Shown here one piece after another: positions 26,992 through 35,653 of a DNA stretch of 64,000 bases. The notes beneath the pieces are model-generated. The model ran no database searches. It worked only from the letters and a program-made list of their open reading frames with translations, and was not told the DNA's origin. The first letter of the stretch is position 1; each line of letters begins with the position of its first letter. Position numbers and translations under genes: made by a program. This DNA comes from Deferribacter autotrophicus (GTDB taxonomy: Bacteria > Chrysiogenota > Deferribacteres > Deferribacterales > Deferribacteraceae). The stretch covers positions 7,501 to 71,500 of the forward strand of contig NZ_VFJB01000003.1 of assembly GCF_008362905.1 (NCBI RefSeq). Reading direction: 5' to 3'.

Positions 26992-28077
26992 TTATAAATT
27001 AAGAGTTTTTGCGTATGCAATTTCTGAAATGTTTGCCCAAGCAACTACATTTTTCTTAAATGCCAAAAAGTTTTCATACACTTTTTTGCTCAAAGGATCT
27101 TTTTCTACAATCTCTGCTAACACTTCCTCTGAGTATTTTTTAAGTTGTTTTAAAACAGGTTGAGGAAACTGCTTCAGTTTTACACCATGTTCATTTATCA
27201 ATTTGTTGAGATAAAAATTGTTTTTAGCTTCAAATGTAGAAAGCATCCAGAGGTTTGAACGATAAGCAGCGGTAATTATTATCTCCTGTAAATCTTTTGG
27301 AAGGCTTTCAAATGCTTTTTTATTTACGAACATTTCCAATACAGTACCTGGTTCATGCCAGCCTGGATAATAATAATATTTTGCTACTTTGTAAAATCCC
27401 ATTAAATAATCGTGATATGGGCCAACCCATTCAGTAGCATCAATTACACCTCTTTCCAAATTGGTGTAAATCTCTCCACCAGCTGACAATACTGCAGTAC
27501 CTCCAGCCTTGGCAAGCACTTTACCACCAAGACCAGGTATTCTCATTTTAAGACCTTTAAAATCACTAATAGAATTTATTTCTTTATTAAACCAACCACC
27601 CATCTGAACGCCGGTATTTCCAGCTGGCATTGGCTTTAAATTAAATGGAGCATAAACTTCTTCCCAGAGCTTTTGCCCGTCACCAGCATAAATCCACGCA
27701 TTCATCTGCTGAGCATTCATGCCAAATGGAACAGCTGCAAAAAACTGAGTAGCTGGAGATTTACCTGCCCAGTAATAAGCCGCACCATGACCCATTTCTA
27801 CCATACCACCACTTACTGCATCAAAAGTTTGTAAAGGTGGAACTAGTTCACCACCACCATATACCTGAATTTTAAGTCTACCATCGGACATTGTCTCAAC
27901 CCACTTTGCAAGCATATCGGCTGCTTCACCCATCACAGGGAAATGTGGTGGCCAAGTTGTTACCATTTTCCAAAGATAACGTTTTTTAGCATGTACTGCA
28001 GGTGCACCAAATGATAAAGCTGCACCAGCTGCTGCTGTAGTTACTGCTGCCTTCTTCAAAAACTCACGTCTTTTCAT
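26992..28077 (-). CDS. dctP: TRAP transporter substrate-binding protein, copy 1 (TakP/DctP type)
   Basis: 361 aa. Tat signal (MKRREFLKKAAVTTAAAGAA with twin Arg) exports it folded to the periplasm. PPHFPVMGEAADMLAKWVE, GLKMRIPGLGGKVLAKAGG, ATEWVGPYHDYLMGF and YYYPGWHEPGTVLEMFVN fit the TakP-like branch that binds alpha-keto or other carboxylates. The first 48 residues are identical to copy 2, which then diverges in patches including the likely ligand region. No membrane subunits (DctQ, DctM) are in this window. Confidence 0.9.
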   Translation of the reverse strand: MKRREFLKKAAVTTAAAGAALSFGAPAVHAKKRYLWKMVTTWPPHFPVMGEAADMLAKWVETMSDGRLKIQVYGGGELVPPLQTFDAVSGGMVEMGHGAAYYWAGKSPATQFFAAVPFGMNAQQMNAWIYAGDGQKLWEEVYAPFNLKPMPAGNTGVQMGGWFNKEINSISDFKGLKMRIPGLGGKVLAKAGGTAVLSAGGEIYTNLERGVIDATEWVGPYHDYLMGFYKVAKYYYYPGWHEPGTVLEMFVNKKAFESLPKDLQEIIITAAYRSNLWMLSTFEAKNNFYLNKLINEHGVKLKQFPQPVLKQLKKYSEEVLAEIVEKDPLSKKVYENFLAFKKNVVAWANISEIAYAKTLNL

Positions 28078-28190
28078 TATTACCTCCTAATCTGATAATA
28101 AAGGATACTAAATTTTTAGAAATAAAAAATCAACGTTTTTTTAACATGACTATACATGGTTTAGTTATACTTAATCTTCAAAACAAAAAG

Positions 28191-28209
28191 AGAGGGGCGA
28201 TCCCCCTCT
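28191..28209 (-). terminator. Terminator of dctP copy 2
   Basis: AGAGGGG (28191-28197) pairs with CCCCTCT (28203-28209); the minus-strand transcript continues into TTTTTGTTTT. It separates the two binding-protein genes into two units. Confidence 0.88.
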
Positions 28210-28216
28210 TCCTGGT

Positions 28217-29302
28217 TTAGAGATAATTAATTTCCATGTAAGCGAATTCTGAAATTTTATCCCATTCCACAACTTTTTTCTGAAATGCTGAATAGTTTTC
28301 ATGTACTTTTTTACTCATTGGATCTTTTGCTGTAATCTCAGCAAGTACTTCTTTTGTATACTTTCTAAATGCTTTCAGTACATCTGCAGGAAATTTTTTC
28401 AATTTCACATTGTGCTCATTAATAAGCTTTTGCAAATAGTAATTGTTTTTAGCTTCAAACTCTGCAAGCATCCATGCTGCCGAACTTTGAGCTGCATACG
28501 CAATTATCTGCTGTAAGTCTTTTGGCAATTTTTCATAAGCTTTTTTATTTACAAACATCTCAATAGCTGTGCCTGGCTCATGCCACCCAGGATAGTAGTA
28601 ATATTTAGCTACTTTATAAAATCCCATCTTATAATCATGATATGGGCCAACCCACTCAGTTGCATCGATTACTCCTCTTTCAAGGTTTGTATAAATTTCC
28701 CCACCCGCAGAAAGCACCGCTGTACCGCCAGCCTTTGCTATAACCTTACCACCAAGTCCAGGTATTCTCATCTTAAGCCCTTTAACATCACTGATAGAGT
28801 TTATCTCTTTATTAAACCAACCACCCATCTGAACACCACAAGTACCAACAAGAAATGGTATAAGGTTGAAATTTGCATAAAGCTCTTTCCAAAGCTTATG
28901 ACCATCACCTGCAAGAATCCAGGATGTCATCTGCTCGCTGTTCATACCAAAAGGAACAGCACCAAAAAATTGTGTTGCAGGTGCTTTACCAGCCCAATAA
29001 TAAGCACAGGCATGACCCATTTCTACCATACCACCGCTTACTGCATCAAAAGCCTGTAATGGAGGAACAAGCTCTCCCCCACCATAAACCTGTATTTTAA
29101 GGCGACCATCAGACATCTTCTCAACCCATTTTGCGATAAATTCAGCACTTTCACCAAAAACTGGAAAATGTGGCGGCCATGTTGTTACCATTTTCCATAA
29201 ATAACGCTTCTTAGCGTGTACTGCCGGAGCACCAAAAGATAATGCTGCACCAGCTGCCGCTGTAGTTACTGCTGCCTTCTTTAAAAACTCACGTCTTTTC
29301 AT
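28217..29302 (-). CDS. dctP: TRAP transporter substrate-binding protein, copy 2 (TakP/DctP type)
   Basis: 361 aa, a tandem paralogue of the gene downstream, with the same Tat signal and the same GLKMRIPGLGGKVIAKAGG and ATEWVGPYHDYKMGF core. Differences cluster around VGTCGVQMGGWFN (versus AGNTGVQMGGWFN) and the C-terminal helices, which suggests different ligands or expression. AGGAGG lies before the ATG. Has its own promoter and terminator. Confidence 0.9.
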   Translation of the reverse strand: MKRREFLKKAAVTTAAAGAALSFGAPAVHAKKRYLWKMVTTWPPHFPVFGESAEFIAKWVEKMSDGRLKIQVYGGGELVPPLQAFDAVSGGMVEMGHACAYYWAGKAPATQFFGAVPFGMNSEQMTSWILAGDGHKLWKELYANFNLIPFLVGTCGVQMGGWFNKEINSISDVKGLKMRIPGLGGKVIAKAGGTAVLSAGGEIYTNLERGVIDATEWVGPYHDYKMGFYKVAKYYYYPGWHEPGTAIEMFVNKKAYEKLPKDLQQIIAYAAQSSAAWMLAEFEAKNNYYLQKLINEHNVKLKKFPADVLKAFRKYTKEVLAEITAKDPMSKKVHENYSAFQKKVVEWDKISEFAYMEINYL

Positions 29303-29355
29303 ACTTTACCTCCTGCTAGTTTAAAATGACTTAACGATTTATAAAACCCGGTTAT

Positions 29356-29384
29356 ATAATATACCAGCTTTTCAAATTATTCAA
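29356..29384 (-). promoter_or_regulatory. Promoter of dctP copy 2
   Basis: Minus-strand TTGAAT (29379-29384), 17-bp spacer, TATTAT (29356-29361). A perfect 18-bp palindrome ATAATTATCGATAATTAT lies at 29434-29451, 50 bp upstream of the -35, at a distance suited to an activator. Confidence 0.55.
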
Positions 29385-29569
29385 CATTAAATTATTGTTA
29401 ACAAATTTTTATTAAATATAAAACTGTGCTAAAATAATTATCGATAATTATACTTATTATATCTTTCAGTTTTGCTTTATACTTTTATTTCTAGCATCAC
29501 CAAATTTTTATAAATAACCCTAATCATTAGAAAAACTAGCGAAATGGGGAAATACTTAAATCGTGAATC

Positions 29570-29726
29570 GTAAAGCGTGAACCGTAATGGAGAAAGCGTG
29601 TAAGTGTAAGTGTAGGTGTAGGCGTGACACGTAATCAAAAGGTGTAACCTTAACTTTATTCTTAACCTAAGCCTTAACTTTGAACCTTGAACTTTGAACC
29701 TTGAACCTTGAACTTTGAACATTGAA
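29570..29726 (+). repeat. Composite simple-repeat locus upstream of dnaX
   Basis: In order: CGTGAA/CGTAAA-like words, GTGTAA hexamers (29598-29627), TTAACC-like words (about 29640-29676), then seven NTTGAAC units (29678-29726). Same order as at 14.2-14.5 kb. Nothing coding is credible in 29452-29820. Confidence 0.8.
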
Positions 29727-29824
29727 CCAAACAATCCTCCAGCTAATAAAAAATTGGGGTGATGACAGTTTTATTTTTATTGATTAAATACCAATCTTTG
29801 ATATATTTGTATGAGGTGGTGAAT

Positions 29825-31399
29825 ATGGGTTATGTTGCATTAGCTAGAAAATATAGACCTCAAACATTTGATGAAGTTGTTTTTCAAGATTACATTGTAA
29901 ATACTCTTAAAAATGCCATTGAATTAAACAGAATCAGCCATGCCTATCTATTTACTGGACCTAGAGGCATTGGTAAAACAAGTACAGCAAGAATTTTTGC
30001 TAAAGCTTTAAACTGCCTAAATCCCCAAGGAGTAAACCCTTGCAACAGTTGTGAAAACTGCAAAGAGATTACAGAAGGTGTGTCATTAGATGTTTTCGAA
30101 ATCGATGGTGCTTCAAACAGAGGAATCGATGAAATAAGACAGCTCAGAGAGTCAGTAAAATTCCTTCCTGCAAAATCAAAATACAAAATCTATATCATAG
30201 ATGAAGTTCATATGCTCACAGAAGCTGCTTTTAACGCACTACTAAAAACTTTAGAAGAACCACCTGATTTTGTAATATTCATCCTTGCCACTACAGATGC
30301 ACATAGAATACCTGCTACGATACTTTCAAGATGTCAGAGGTTTAATTTTTCAAAAATACCTTTTGATGAAATGTTTTCTCACACCTCAAATATTCTAAGA
30401 AAAGAGGGAATAACATTTGAAGATGACGCTTTAAGCTTAATTATAAGAAACTCTGACGGATGCATGAGAGATTGTTTATCACTAATTGACCAGATTATCG
30501 CTTACACCAATGGCGAAATAACATTGGAAAAAACAAAATTTTTATTAGGACTCTCAGAAGATAAAATCATAAATGAACTTTACAAATCAATTTTAACTAA
30601 TGATAAAAACAGGACAAAATCACTTCTTGATGAAATTAGTTTAAAAGGTATAGATTATAAATATATTTCTGAAAAATTCTTACACTACACAAAACTGCTT
30701 TTACTTATGCATACTTTTGAAAATCCAGCAAAAAAAGAACTAACTACCGAGGAAGTTAGTTTCTTCAGCGACTTATTACAAAACACTAGCGAAGAGAAAC
30801 TTTTTGCAATCTATCAAACTCTACTAAAGGTTTACAACGACTTAAAATATTTTTCGTTCGAACAGGACATTTTTGAAATGGGAATTTTTAAAATATTACA
30901 TATTGATAGAATAATCCCATCATCAAAACTTACAAAAAATACCCCTACCAAAATTGCAAAAGAAAACATAGATAATCCCTCTAAGCCAACTCTTTCTTTG
31001 GATAATATAGAACAAAAATGGAAGAAATTCTTGGATTTTATTGCAGAGAGAAAACCAAGTGTGTCTTCAAATCTTGGGTACGGTTATTTGATTTCTATAG
31101 AAAACAACAAAATGATCGTGGGTTTTGCTGAAGAAAAAATGTTTCACTATAAAATTGTAATAAAAGCCGAGAATATTGATTTTTTGAAAAGAGCTGCCAA
31201 AAAATATTTCGGCAATGTAGATGATATAATAATAAAACTTGAAAATGGCAGTAAAAAAAAAGGGGTGATTGAGAAAGTAAATGAAATCGAAACTTTTAAA
31301 GAAAAAATGTTGAAAAAAGAGTTAAAAGAGAATAAAGCTGTAGAACTTCTTTTAAAAGAGTTTGATGGAAAAATAGTAGACATTGAAATAAAAAAATAA
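29825..31399 (+). CDS. dnaX: DNA polymerase III subunit gamma/tau DnaX
   Basis: 524 aa clamp-loader ATPase. The start at 29825 is chosen because GAGGTG precedes it and the family starts MGYVALARKYRPQTFDEVV; an upstream frame adds 22 unlikely residues. Walker A GPRGIGKTSTAR (about residue 45), zinc site CNSCENC, Walker B IIDEVHML, then sensor SRCQRFNF. The tau-specific C-terminal part is short. First gene of dnaX-ybaB-recR. Confidence 0.97.
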   Translation: MGYVALARKYRPQTFDEVVFQDYIVNTLKNAIELNRISHAYLFTGPRGIGKTSTARIFAKALNCLNPQGVNPCNSCENCKEITEGVSLDVFEIDGASNRGIDEIRQLRESVKFLPAKSKYKIYIIDEVHMLTEAAFNALLKTLEEPPDFVIFILATTDAHRIPATILSRCQRFNFSKIPFDEMFSHTSNILRKEGITFEDDALSLIIRNSDGCMRDCLSLIDQIIAYTNGEITLEKTKFLLGLSEDKIINELYKSILTNDKNRTKSLLDEISLKGIDYKYISEKFLHYTKLLLLMHTFENPAKKELTTEEVSFFSDLLQNTSEEKLFAIYQTLLKVYNDLKYFSFEQDIFEMGIFKILHIDRIIPSSKLTKNTPTKIAKENIDNPSKPTLSLDNIEQKWKKFLDFIAERKPSVSSNLGYGYLISIENNKMIVGFAEEKMFHYKIVIKAENIDFLKRAAKKYFGNVDDIIIKLENGSKKKGVIEKVNEIETFKEKMLKKELKENKAVELLLKEFDGKIVDIEIKK

Positions 31400-31411
31400 T
31401 TGGAGGTTTTA

Positions 31412-31726
31412 ATGAATATTCAACAACTTATGAAACAGGCACAAAAAATGCAGAAAAAGATGATGGAAATACAGGAAGAAGTTGCTAAAGAAATAGTAGA
31501 AGCCTCAGCTGGTGGTGGAATGGTAATTGCTAGAGTTAATGGAAAACAGGAACTTGTTGAAATAAAAATTGAAAAAGATGTAATTGATCCTGAAGATGTG
31601 GAAATGCTTCAAGATTTAATTATAGCCGCAGTAAATGAAGCTATCAAAAAATCTCAAGAGTTAATGCAAGAAAAAATGAGTCAACTTACCGGTGGTTTAG
31701 GATTAAATTTTCCTGGAATTTTTTAG
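31412..31726 (+). CDS. YbaB/EbfC nucleoid-associated protein
   Basis: 104 aa from ATG 31412 (MNIQQLMKQAQKMQKKMMEI), with TTGGAGG 6 nt upstream. Small DNA-binding dimer typically encoded between dnaX and recR. VEASAGGGMVIARVNGKQEL and VEMLQDLIIAAVNEAIKKS are the family core. 13 nt after dnaX, so likely the same message. Confidence 0.95.
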   Translation: MNIQQLMKQAQKMQKKMMEIQEEVAKEIVEASAGGGMVIARVNGKQELVEIKIEKDVIDPEDVEMLQDLIIAAVNEAIKKSQELMQEKMSQLTGGLGLNFPGIF

Positions 31727-31759
31727 CTCTCCCACATACACTAGCTTAAAAGAACAACA

Positions 31760-32359
31760 ATGTTTCAACTAAAAGATTTTGAAAAGTGTGTCTTTGAACT
31801 TAGCAAATTACCAGGCATAGGCAGAAAAACTGCCACTCGCCTTGCCCTTTTTCTTCTTAAAATGGATAAAAAAGATGTCCTTGCACTAACAAAAAGTATT
31901 GAAGCTTTAAAAGACAAAATAAGATTTTGTAAAATTTGTGGTTCGTTGACAGATGAAGAAATATGTTCAATTTGCAAAGATGCCACAAGAGACAAAACCA
32001 CAATATGTGTGGTAGAAGAAGCTAAAGATGTGATACTCATTGAAAATAGCGGCAATTATAACGGACTTTATCATGTGCTTGGAGGTAGAATTTCACCTCT
32101 TGATGGAATAACTCCAGATGTTCTAAGTTTTGATAAACTAATTTCTAGAATAGAAGAAGGAAATATAAAAGAAATTATTATTGCCACCAATCCTGATGTA
32201 GACGGAGAAACAACTGCCTACTATTTGAAAAAAATTTTATCTGATTACAGCATGCTAAAAATCACAAGAATCGCTACTGGACTTGCCGTGGGTTCACATT
32301 TAGAATATTCTGACGAATTTGCCATCCTTAAAGCTCTCGAAAACAGAAGAGAAATTTAA
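31760..32359 (+). CDS. recR: Recombination protein RecR
   Basis: 199 aa. HhH motif LSKLPGIGRKTATRLAL at the start, Cys4 zinc finger CKICGSLTDEEICSIC, Toprim region VVEEAKDVILIENS and HVLGGRISPLDGI. Works with RecF/RecO to load RecA at gaps. Full length. Closes the dnaX-ybaB-recR group. Confidence 0.97.
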   Translation: MFQLKDFEKCVFELSKLPGIGRKTATRLALFLLKMDKKDVLALTKSIEALKDKIRFCKICGSLTDEEICSICKDATRDKTTICVVEEAKDVILIENSGNYNGLYHVLGGRISPLDGITPDVLSFDKLISRIEEGNIKEIIIATNPDVDGETTAYYLKKILSDYSMLKITRIATGLAVGSHLEYSDEFAILKALENRREI

Positions 32360-32401
32360 TCAACAATTAGTTGCCACGGAAAAAGAGTCAGCTACATAAA
32401 G

Positions 32402-32795
32402 AGGATTTTGCACAATAGTAGATTATTGGTTTTATAACTCATTGAAAAACCAAGGATTGCTTCGTCACTACTAATCCTCGCTGGTGGCAAAGGACGTCAT
32501 ACCGTCATTGCGACCGAGCACCTAACATGAGGACTCATCCCGCAAATACCATATCTCATTTCCAAACAAAACCAACTCAAACATCATCTTTTTTCAAATT
32601 AGGTACTCGGGAAGCAATCTCTTTGTGCGAAGGGGATAAAAGTGGTAGACAGATGAGATTGCTTCGTCACTTCGTTCCTCGCAATGACACCACGAAACTC
32701 GTCTTGCGAGCGTCACCAAAGCAATCTCTTTGTTACCAATATGTTGAGGATATAGTTATGCAATAACAATATTTTTTTGTATTGTGCAACATCCT
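32402..32795. mobile_element. MITE-like element with GGATxTTGCACAATA ends (394 bp)
   Basis: AGGATTTTGCACAATA (32402-32417) and TATTGTGCAACATCCT (32780-32795) are inverted ends, one mismatch. The inside has CATTGCGAG...AGCAATCTC palindromes and words shared with the element at 56094-56292, but is longer by inserted sequence. No gene. It fills most of the 515-bp gap between recR and the methyltransferase gene. Confidence 0.7.
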
Positions 32796-32874
32796 TTGCT
32801 TTTACAACCATCACAAGCATTAATACCCATTTTTCACATTTAATAATATTATGGGAGTGGCTCAAGGAAATTCA

Positions 32875-33561
32875 TCACTTGTAAATCGCAGCTATCAACA
32901 TCATACTATCTTTTAAAAAGAACTTCCCTCCCTGAAAATCTCCAAAAAACTGCACAAAGCCAGCACCTGCCCTAGCGGCTGCATTTTTCACATCCTCAAG
33001 AAATATGGGTGTAAGTTTTGAGCTTAATGTTCTTACTTCTTTCGTATGCTTATCTGTAACCTTCATTTCAAAAATAAGCTGCTCCTCATTATCATAATGA
33101 TAAATACGATTAACCATGTAATGCTCTGTCTCAATATCAGGTAATCCTTTCAATTCATATCCATATATCCTGTCGTAATTTATTATCTGTATCAGAAAAA
33201 AACATCTTTCTTTAAGAAGACTCATGACATTTCTAACAGTATTGTAAAAATCCAACTTTGAATTTACATGAACAAGAGTATTTCCAATGGAATAAATAAA
33301 GCCAAACTTAGTAGAAGATTTTAATGGAAGTCTCAACATATCTGCATAAATAAATGGACCTTGCAATTCAAAGGCAGTTTCTTTTTCTACACCAAAAGCT
33401 TTAAATCCATCTTCTAAAAACCTGTTTACATAAACACCGGTAGCACAACCTATATCAAGTACAGGGAAATCCCCTTTTGCATAACTTTTTAGAAAATTGT
33501 AGGTATTTTCATCAAAAGGAAAAATTTCGTTGTAAAATCTACTCAACTCTTTGTAAAACAC
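32875..33561 (-). CDS. Class I SAM-dependent methyltransferase
   Basis: 228 aa from a GTG (MFYKELSRFYNEIFPFDENT). Motif I VLDIGCATGVYVNRF-like (FPVLDIGCATGVYV) binds SAM; FGFIYSIGNTLVHV fits motif IV. Substrate not evident. The C-terminal domain resembles small-molecule methyltransferases. No strong ribosome site; it follows tpx by 18 nt on the same strand and may depend on it. Confidence 0.75.
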   Translation of the reverse strand: MFYKELSRFYNEIFPFDENTYNFLKSYAKGDFPVLDIGCATGVYVNRFLEDGFKAFGVEKETAFELQGPFIYADMLRLPLKSSTKFGFIYSIGNTLVHVNSKLDFYNTVRNVMSLLKERCFFLIQIINYDRIYGYELKGLPDIETEHYMVNRIYHYDNEEQLIFEMKVTDKHTKEVRTLSSKLTPIFLEDVKNAAARAGAGFVQFFGDFQGGKFFLKDSMMLIAAIYK

Positions 33562-33579
33562 AAATCAAACCGATAATCT

Positions 33580-34083
33580 TTATATTATTTTTTCGAGCGC
33601 CTTCAAAACATCATCATAATCAGGCTCGGTGGTAATTTCAGGCACAACCTGTCTGTAAACTACTTTTCCCTCTTTATCCACAATAAAAACCACTCTTGCA
33701 AGAACACCTGCCAAAGGCCCATCAGTAATCAATACACCATATTTTTTACCAAAATCTTTCTCCCTAAAATCAGAAGCTACCGTAATATTTAGCCCCTCTG
33801 TAGTGCAAAACCTTTTTGCTGCAAAAGGTAAATCCATGGAAACAATAACGGGATCAACACCATTTAGAGAAGAAACCTTTTCATTAAACTTCCTCGCTTC
33901 TGTTGCACAAACAGGTGTATCAAGAGATGGTACTGATATCAAAAGCTGAACTTTATCTTTTGAACCGCCTACAGTAATCTCTGCCAAGTCACTATTTACT
34001 AATTTTACTTCAGGAGCATTATCTCCCTCTTGAATCATCTCACCAAAAAGTGATACAGGATTTCCTTTTAAAGTAACAGTCAT
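33580..34083 (-). CDS. tpx: Thiol peroxidase Tpx
   Basis: 167 aa atypical 2-Cys peroxiredoxin. Begins TVTLKGNPVSLFGEMIQEGD; peroxidatic Cys in SLDTPVCATEARKFN (about residue 57) and resolving Cys in AKRFCTTEGLNITVASD (about 91). Reduces peroxides with thioredoxin. GGGGTGGAG before the ATG. Expected length. Confidence 0.97.
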   Translation of the reverse strand: MTVTLKGNPVSLFGEMIQEGDNAPEVKLVNSDLAEITVGGSKDKVQLLISVPSLDTPVCATEARKFNEKVSSLNGVDPVIVSMDLPFAAKRFCTTEGLNITVASDFREKDFGKKYGVLITDGPLAGVLARVVFIVDKEGKVVYRQVVPEITTEPDYDDVLKALEKII

Positions 34084-34098
34084 AACTCCACCCCTAAA

Positions 34099-34482
34099 CT
34101 ACTCCACATTCAAACCTAAAACCTGTATTACGGCATCTTTCAAATCTTTGGCTCTAACAGGTTTATTCAAGTATGTAACAACTCCTAAATTTCTACTTTT
34201 TTGATACGATTTATAAGTACCAAAAGCTGTAATTATTACAATTTTGGCACTTTCATCAAATTTTCTCAGATTTTCAATAAAGGTAAGACCATCCATCTCT
34301 GGCATACGTAAATCGGTAACAATCACATCGTATTTGGTAGCCTTTGCCTTTTCAAGCCCCTCCAAACCAGTTTCTGCTATATCTACCTCATATCCATCAA
34401 GCTTTAAAACTTCAGCATATCCCAACCTTGTATGTTCTTCGTCATCTACAACCAATATCTTATAAGGCTTGTCCATAACCAT
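34099..34482 (-). CDS. Single-domain response regulator (CheY-like)
   Basis: 127 aa receiver only. Acidic pair VVDDEEH, phosphoacceptor Asp in YDVIVTDLRMPEMDG, Thr in IITAFGTY, Lys in LNKPVRAKD. An ATG two codons downstream is an alternative start. Its ATG overlaps the stop of the tandem-Hfq gene by one base, so the two are probably translated together. Partner kinase unknown. Confidence 0.9.
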   Translation of the reverse strand: MVMDKPYKILVVDDEEHTRLGYAEVLKLDGYEVDIAETGLEGLEKAKATKYDVIVTDLRMPEMDGLTFIENLRKFDESAKIVIITAFGTYKSYQKSRNLGVVTYLNKPVRAKDLKDAVIQVLGLNVE

Positions 34483-34982
34483 TACCTCTCATCATCATAT
34501 TTAATGATTTCACCCTGCTGATATAACGGAAATACAGTAGAAATTGCGCTTTTATAAATGAGTTGCTGTCTGTCTTCATAAGAAGTAAGCAGTACATAAT
34601 CATCAAACCCTATCAATAACCCTCTAACTTTTACGCCATTTGTAAGATAGGCAATAACCGGAGATTTTGATTTTCTTACTTCATTCAAGAAAATATCCTG
34701 CATTGGTGGCCTGGTGTGCTTTGGATGCCTTCCACGGTGAGCTTGATAATAAGTTTTACTTATATAATCCACATCAATAATGGTTTTTGCTGATGCTACA
34801 GTGGCAATATCCCTTTTAAAAATGTGTATTTTAACACCTGCATCATCAATGATTACAGAATATGGGTCAAACTCATAAATTTTACCCCTAAATCTTTCCT
34901 TATTACGCATAATAAATAGGAGTGGAGCATCTTTGACCCTTGCATTATGTAAATACACAAACTCAAGCTGAGCATACAACAT
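34482..34982 (-). CDS. hfq: RNA chaperone Hfq with two tandem Sm domains
   Basis: 166 aa, about twice the Hfq core. The C-terminal half, from about residue 98 (MQDIFLNEVRKSKSPVIAYL, then TNGVKVRGLLIGFDDYVLL and IYKSAISTVFP), is a clear Hfq with Sm1 and the YKxAIST Sm2 motif. The N-terminal half (LEFVYLHNARVKDAPLLFIM, RFRGKIYEFDPYSVII, FKRDIATVAS) shows the same pattern in divergent form. Six Sm folds could come from three chains. Cotranscribed with a receiver protein. tpx and the methyltransferase lie further downstream. Confidence 0.85.
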   Translation of the reverse strand: MLYAQLEFVYLHNARVKDAPLLFIMRNKERFRGKIYEFDPYSVIIDDAGVKIHIFKRDIATVASAKTIIDVDYISKTYYQAHRGRHPKHTRPPMQDIFLNEVRKSKSPVIAYLTNGVKVRGLLIGFDDYVLLTSYEDRQQLIYKSAISTVFPLYQQGEIIKYDDER

Positions 34983-35078
34983 AAGAAAACCTCGAAATAA
35001 ATTAAATATGTGTTATAATAGATTATAAAGAATATTGAAATAAAAGTCAAATAGTCTTTTTATAAGAAAAGAGTGTTT

Positions 35079-35112
35079 AGTCCTTGACAAACAAGGACTC
35101 ATTAAATATATT
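35079..35112 (+). promoter_or_regulatory. Promoter and palindromic operator of the fatty acid operon
   Basis: TTGACA (35084-35089), 17-bp spacer, TATATT (35107-35112), a near-ideal vegetative promoter. The inverted repeat AGTCCTTG-acaaa-CAAGGACT (35079-35099) lies over the -35, so a repressor bound there would block polymerase. FapR, FabT and FabR work in this way in other bacteria, but this sequence matches none of their sites that I can recall. Confidence 0.75.
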
Positions 35113-35135
35113 TATCCGCTACTTTGGAGGCCATC

Positions 35136-35639
35136 ATGAAAGTATATTTTGAACAAATCACTATTGATGGAATAGATGTTGATACAGCATTTGAGTTTGA
35201 TGATTTTTCATCACATATTACCGTCGAAAATTTTAACGGAAAGCTATACCCAATTAAAAATGCCTATTTCCTTGATGGAAATGTTGTTTTCTCAGTAGAG
35301 GATAAATGCGACAGGTGCGCTGAAACATTTAAGAAACAGTTCAGTGAAAGGATTCAGGTAGAAATAGTGAGAAATAAAATCAATGAAGAAGATGAAGAGG
35401 AAGAGATTGAATTGAGCGAAGAGGATTTATCATATTACACTATTATAGAAGACTTCATAGATATAGATGAAATAGTTAAAGAAGAAGTCGCTTTGTTAAA
35501 ACCAATAAAATGGTTATGCAGCGAAAGCTGCAAAGGGATATGTCCTGGCTGCGGAGCTGATCTAAACAAAGAAAAGTGTAGATGCCAGGGGGCTAGCGTA
35601 GATCCAAGATTTGAAATTTTAAAAAAACTGAAAAAATAA
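35136..35639 (+). CDS. YceD/DUF177-family protein
   Basis: 167 aa from ATG 35136, preceded by TTGGAGG. Cys motif CDRCAETF at mid-protein and CSESCKGICPGCGADLNKEK with CRC near the end, the usual DUF177 zinc-like cysteines. The middle is very acidic (EEDEEEEIELSEED). The family is linked to 23S rRNA accumulation and always sits before rpmF, as here. Confidence 0.92.
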   Translation: MKVYFEQITIDGIDVDTAFEFDDFSSHITVENFNGKLYPIKNAYFLDGNVVFSVEDKCDRCAETFKKQFSERIQVEIVRNKINEEDEEEEIELSEEDLSYYTIIEDFIDIDEIVKEEVALLKPIKWLCSESCKGICPGCGADLNKEKCRCQGASVDPRFEILKKLKK

Positions 35640-35653
35640 TAAAGAGGTGAATT

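Noticed and set aside
29759-29824. Upstream ATG for dnaX.
   Set aside because: Adds a hydrophobic 22-residue leader absent from the family and has no better ribosome site.
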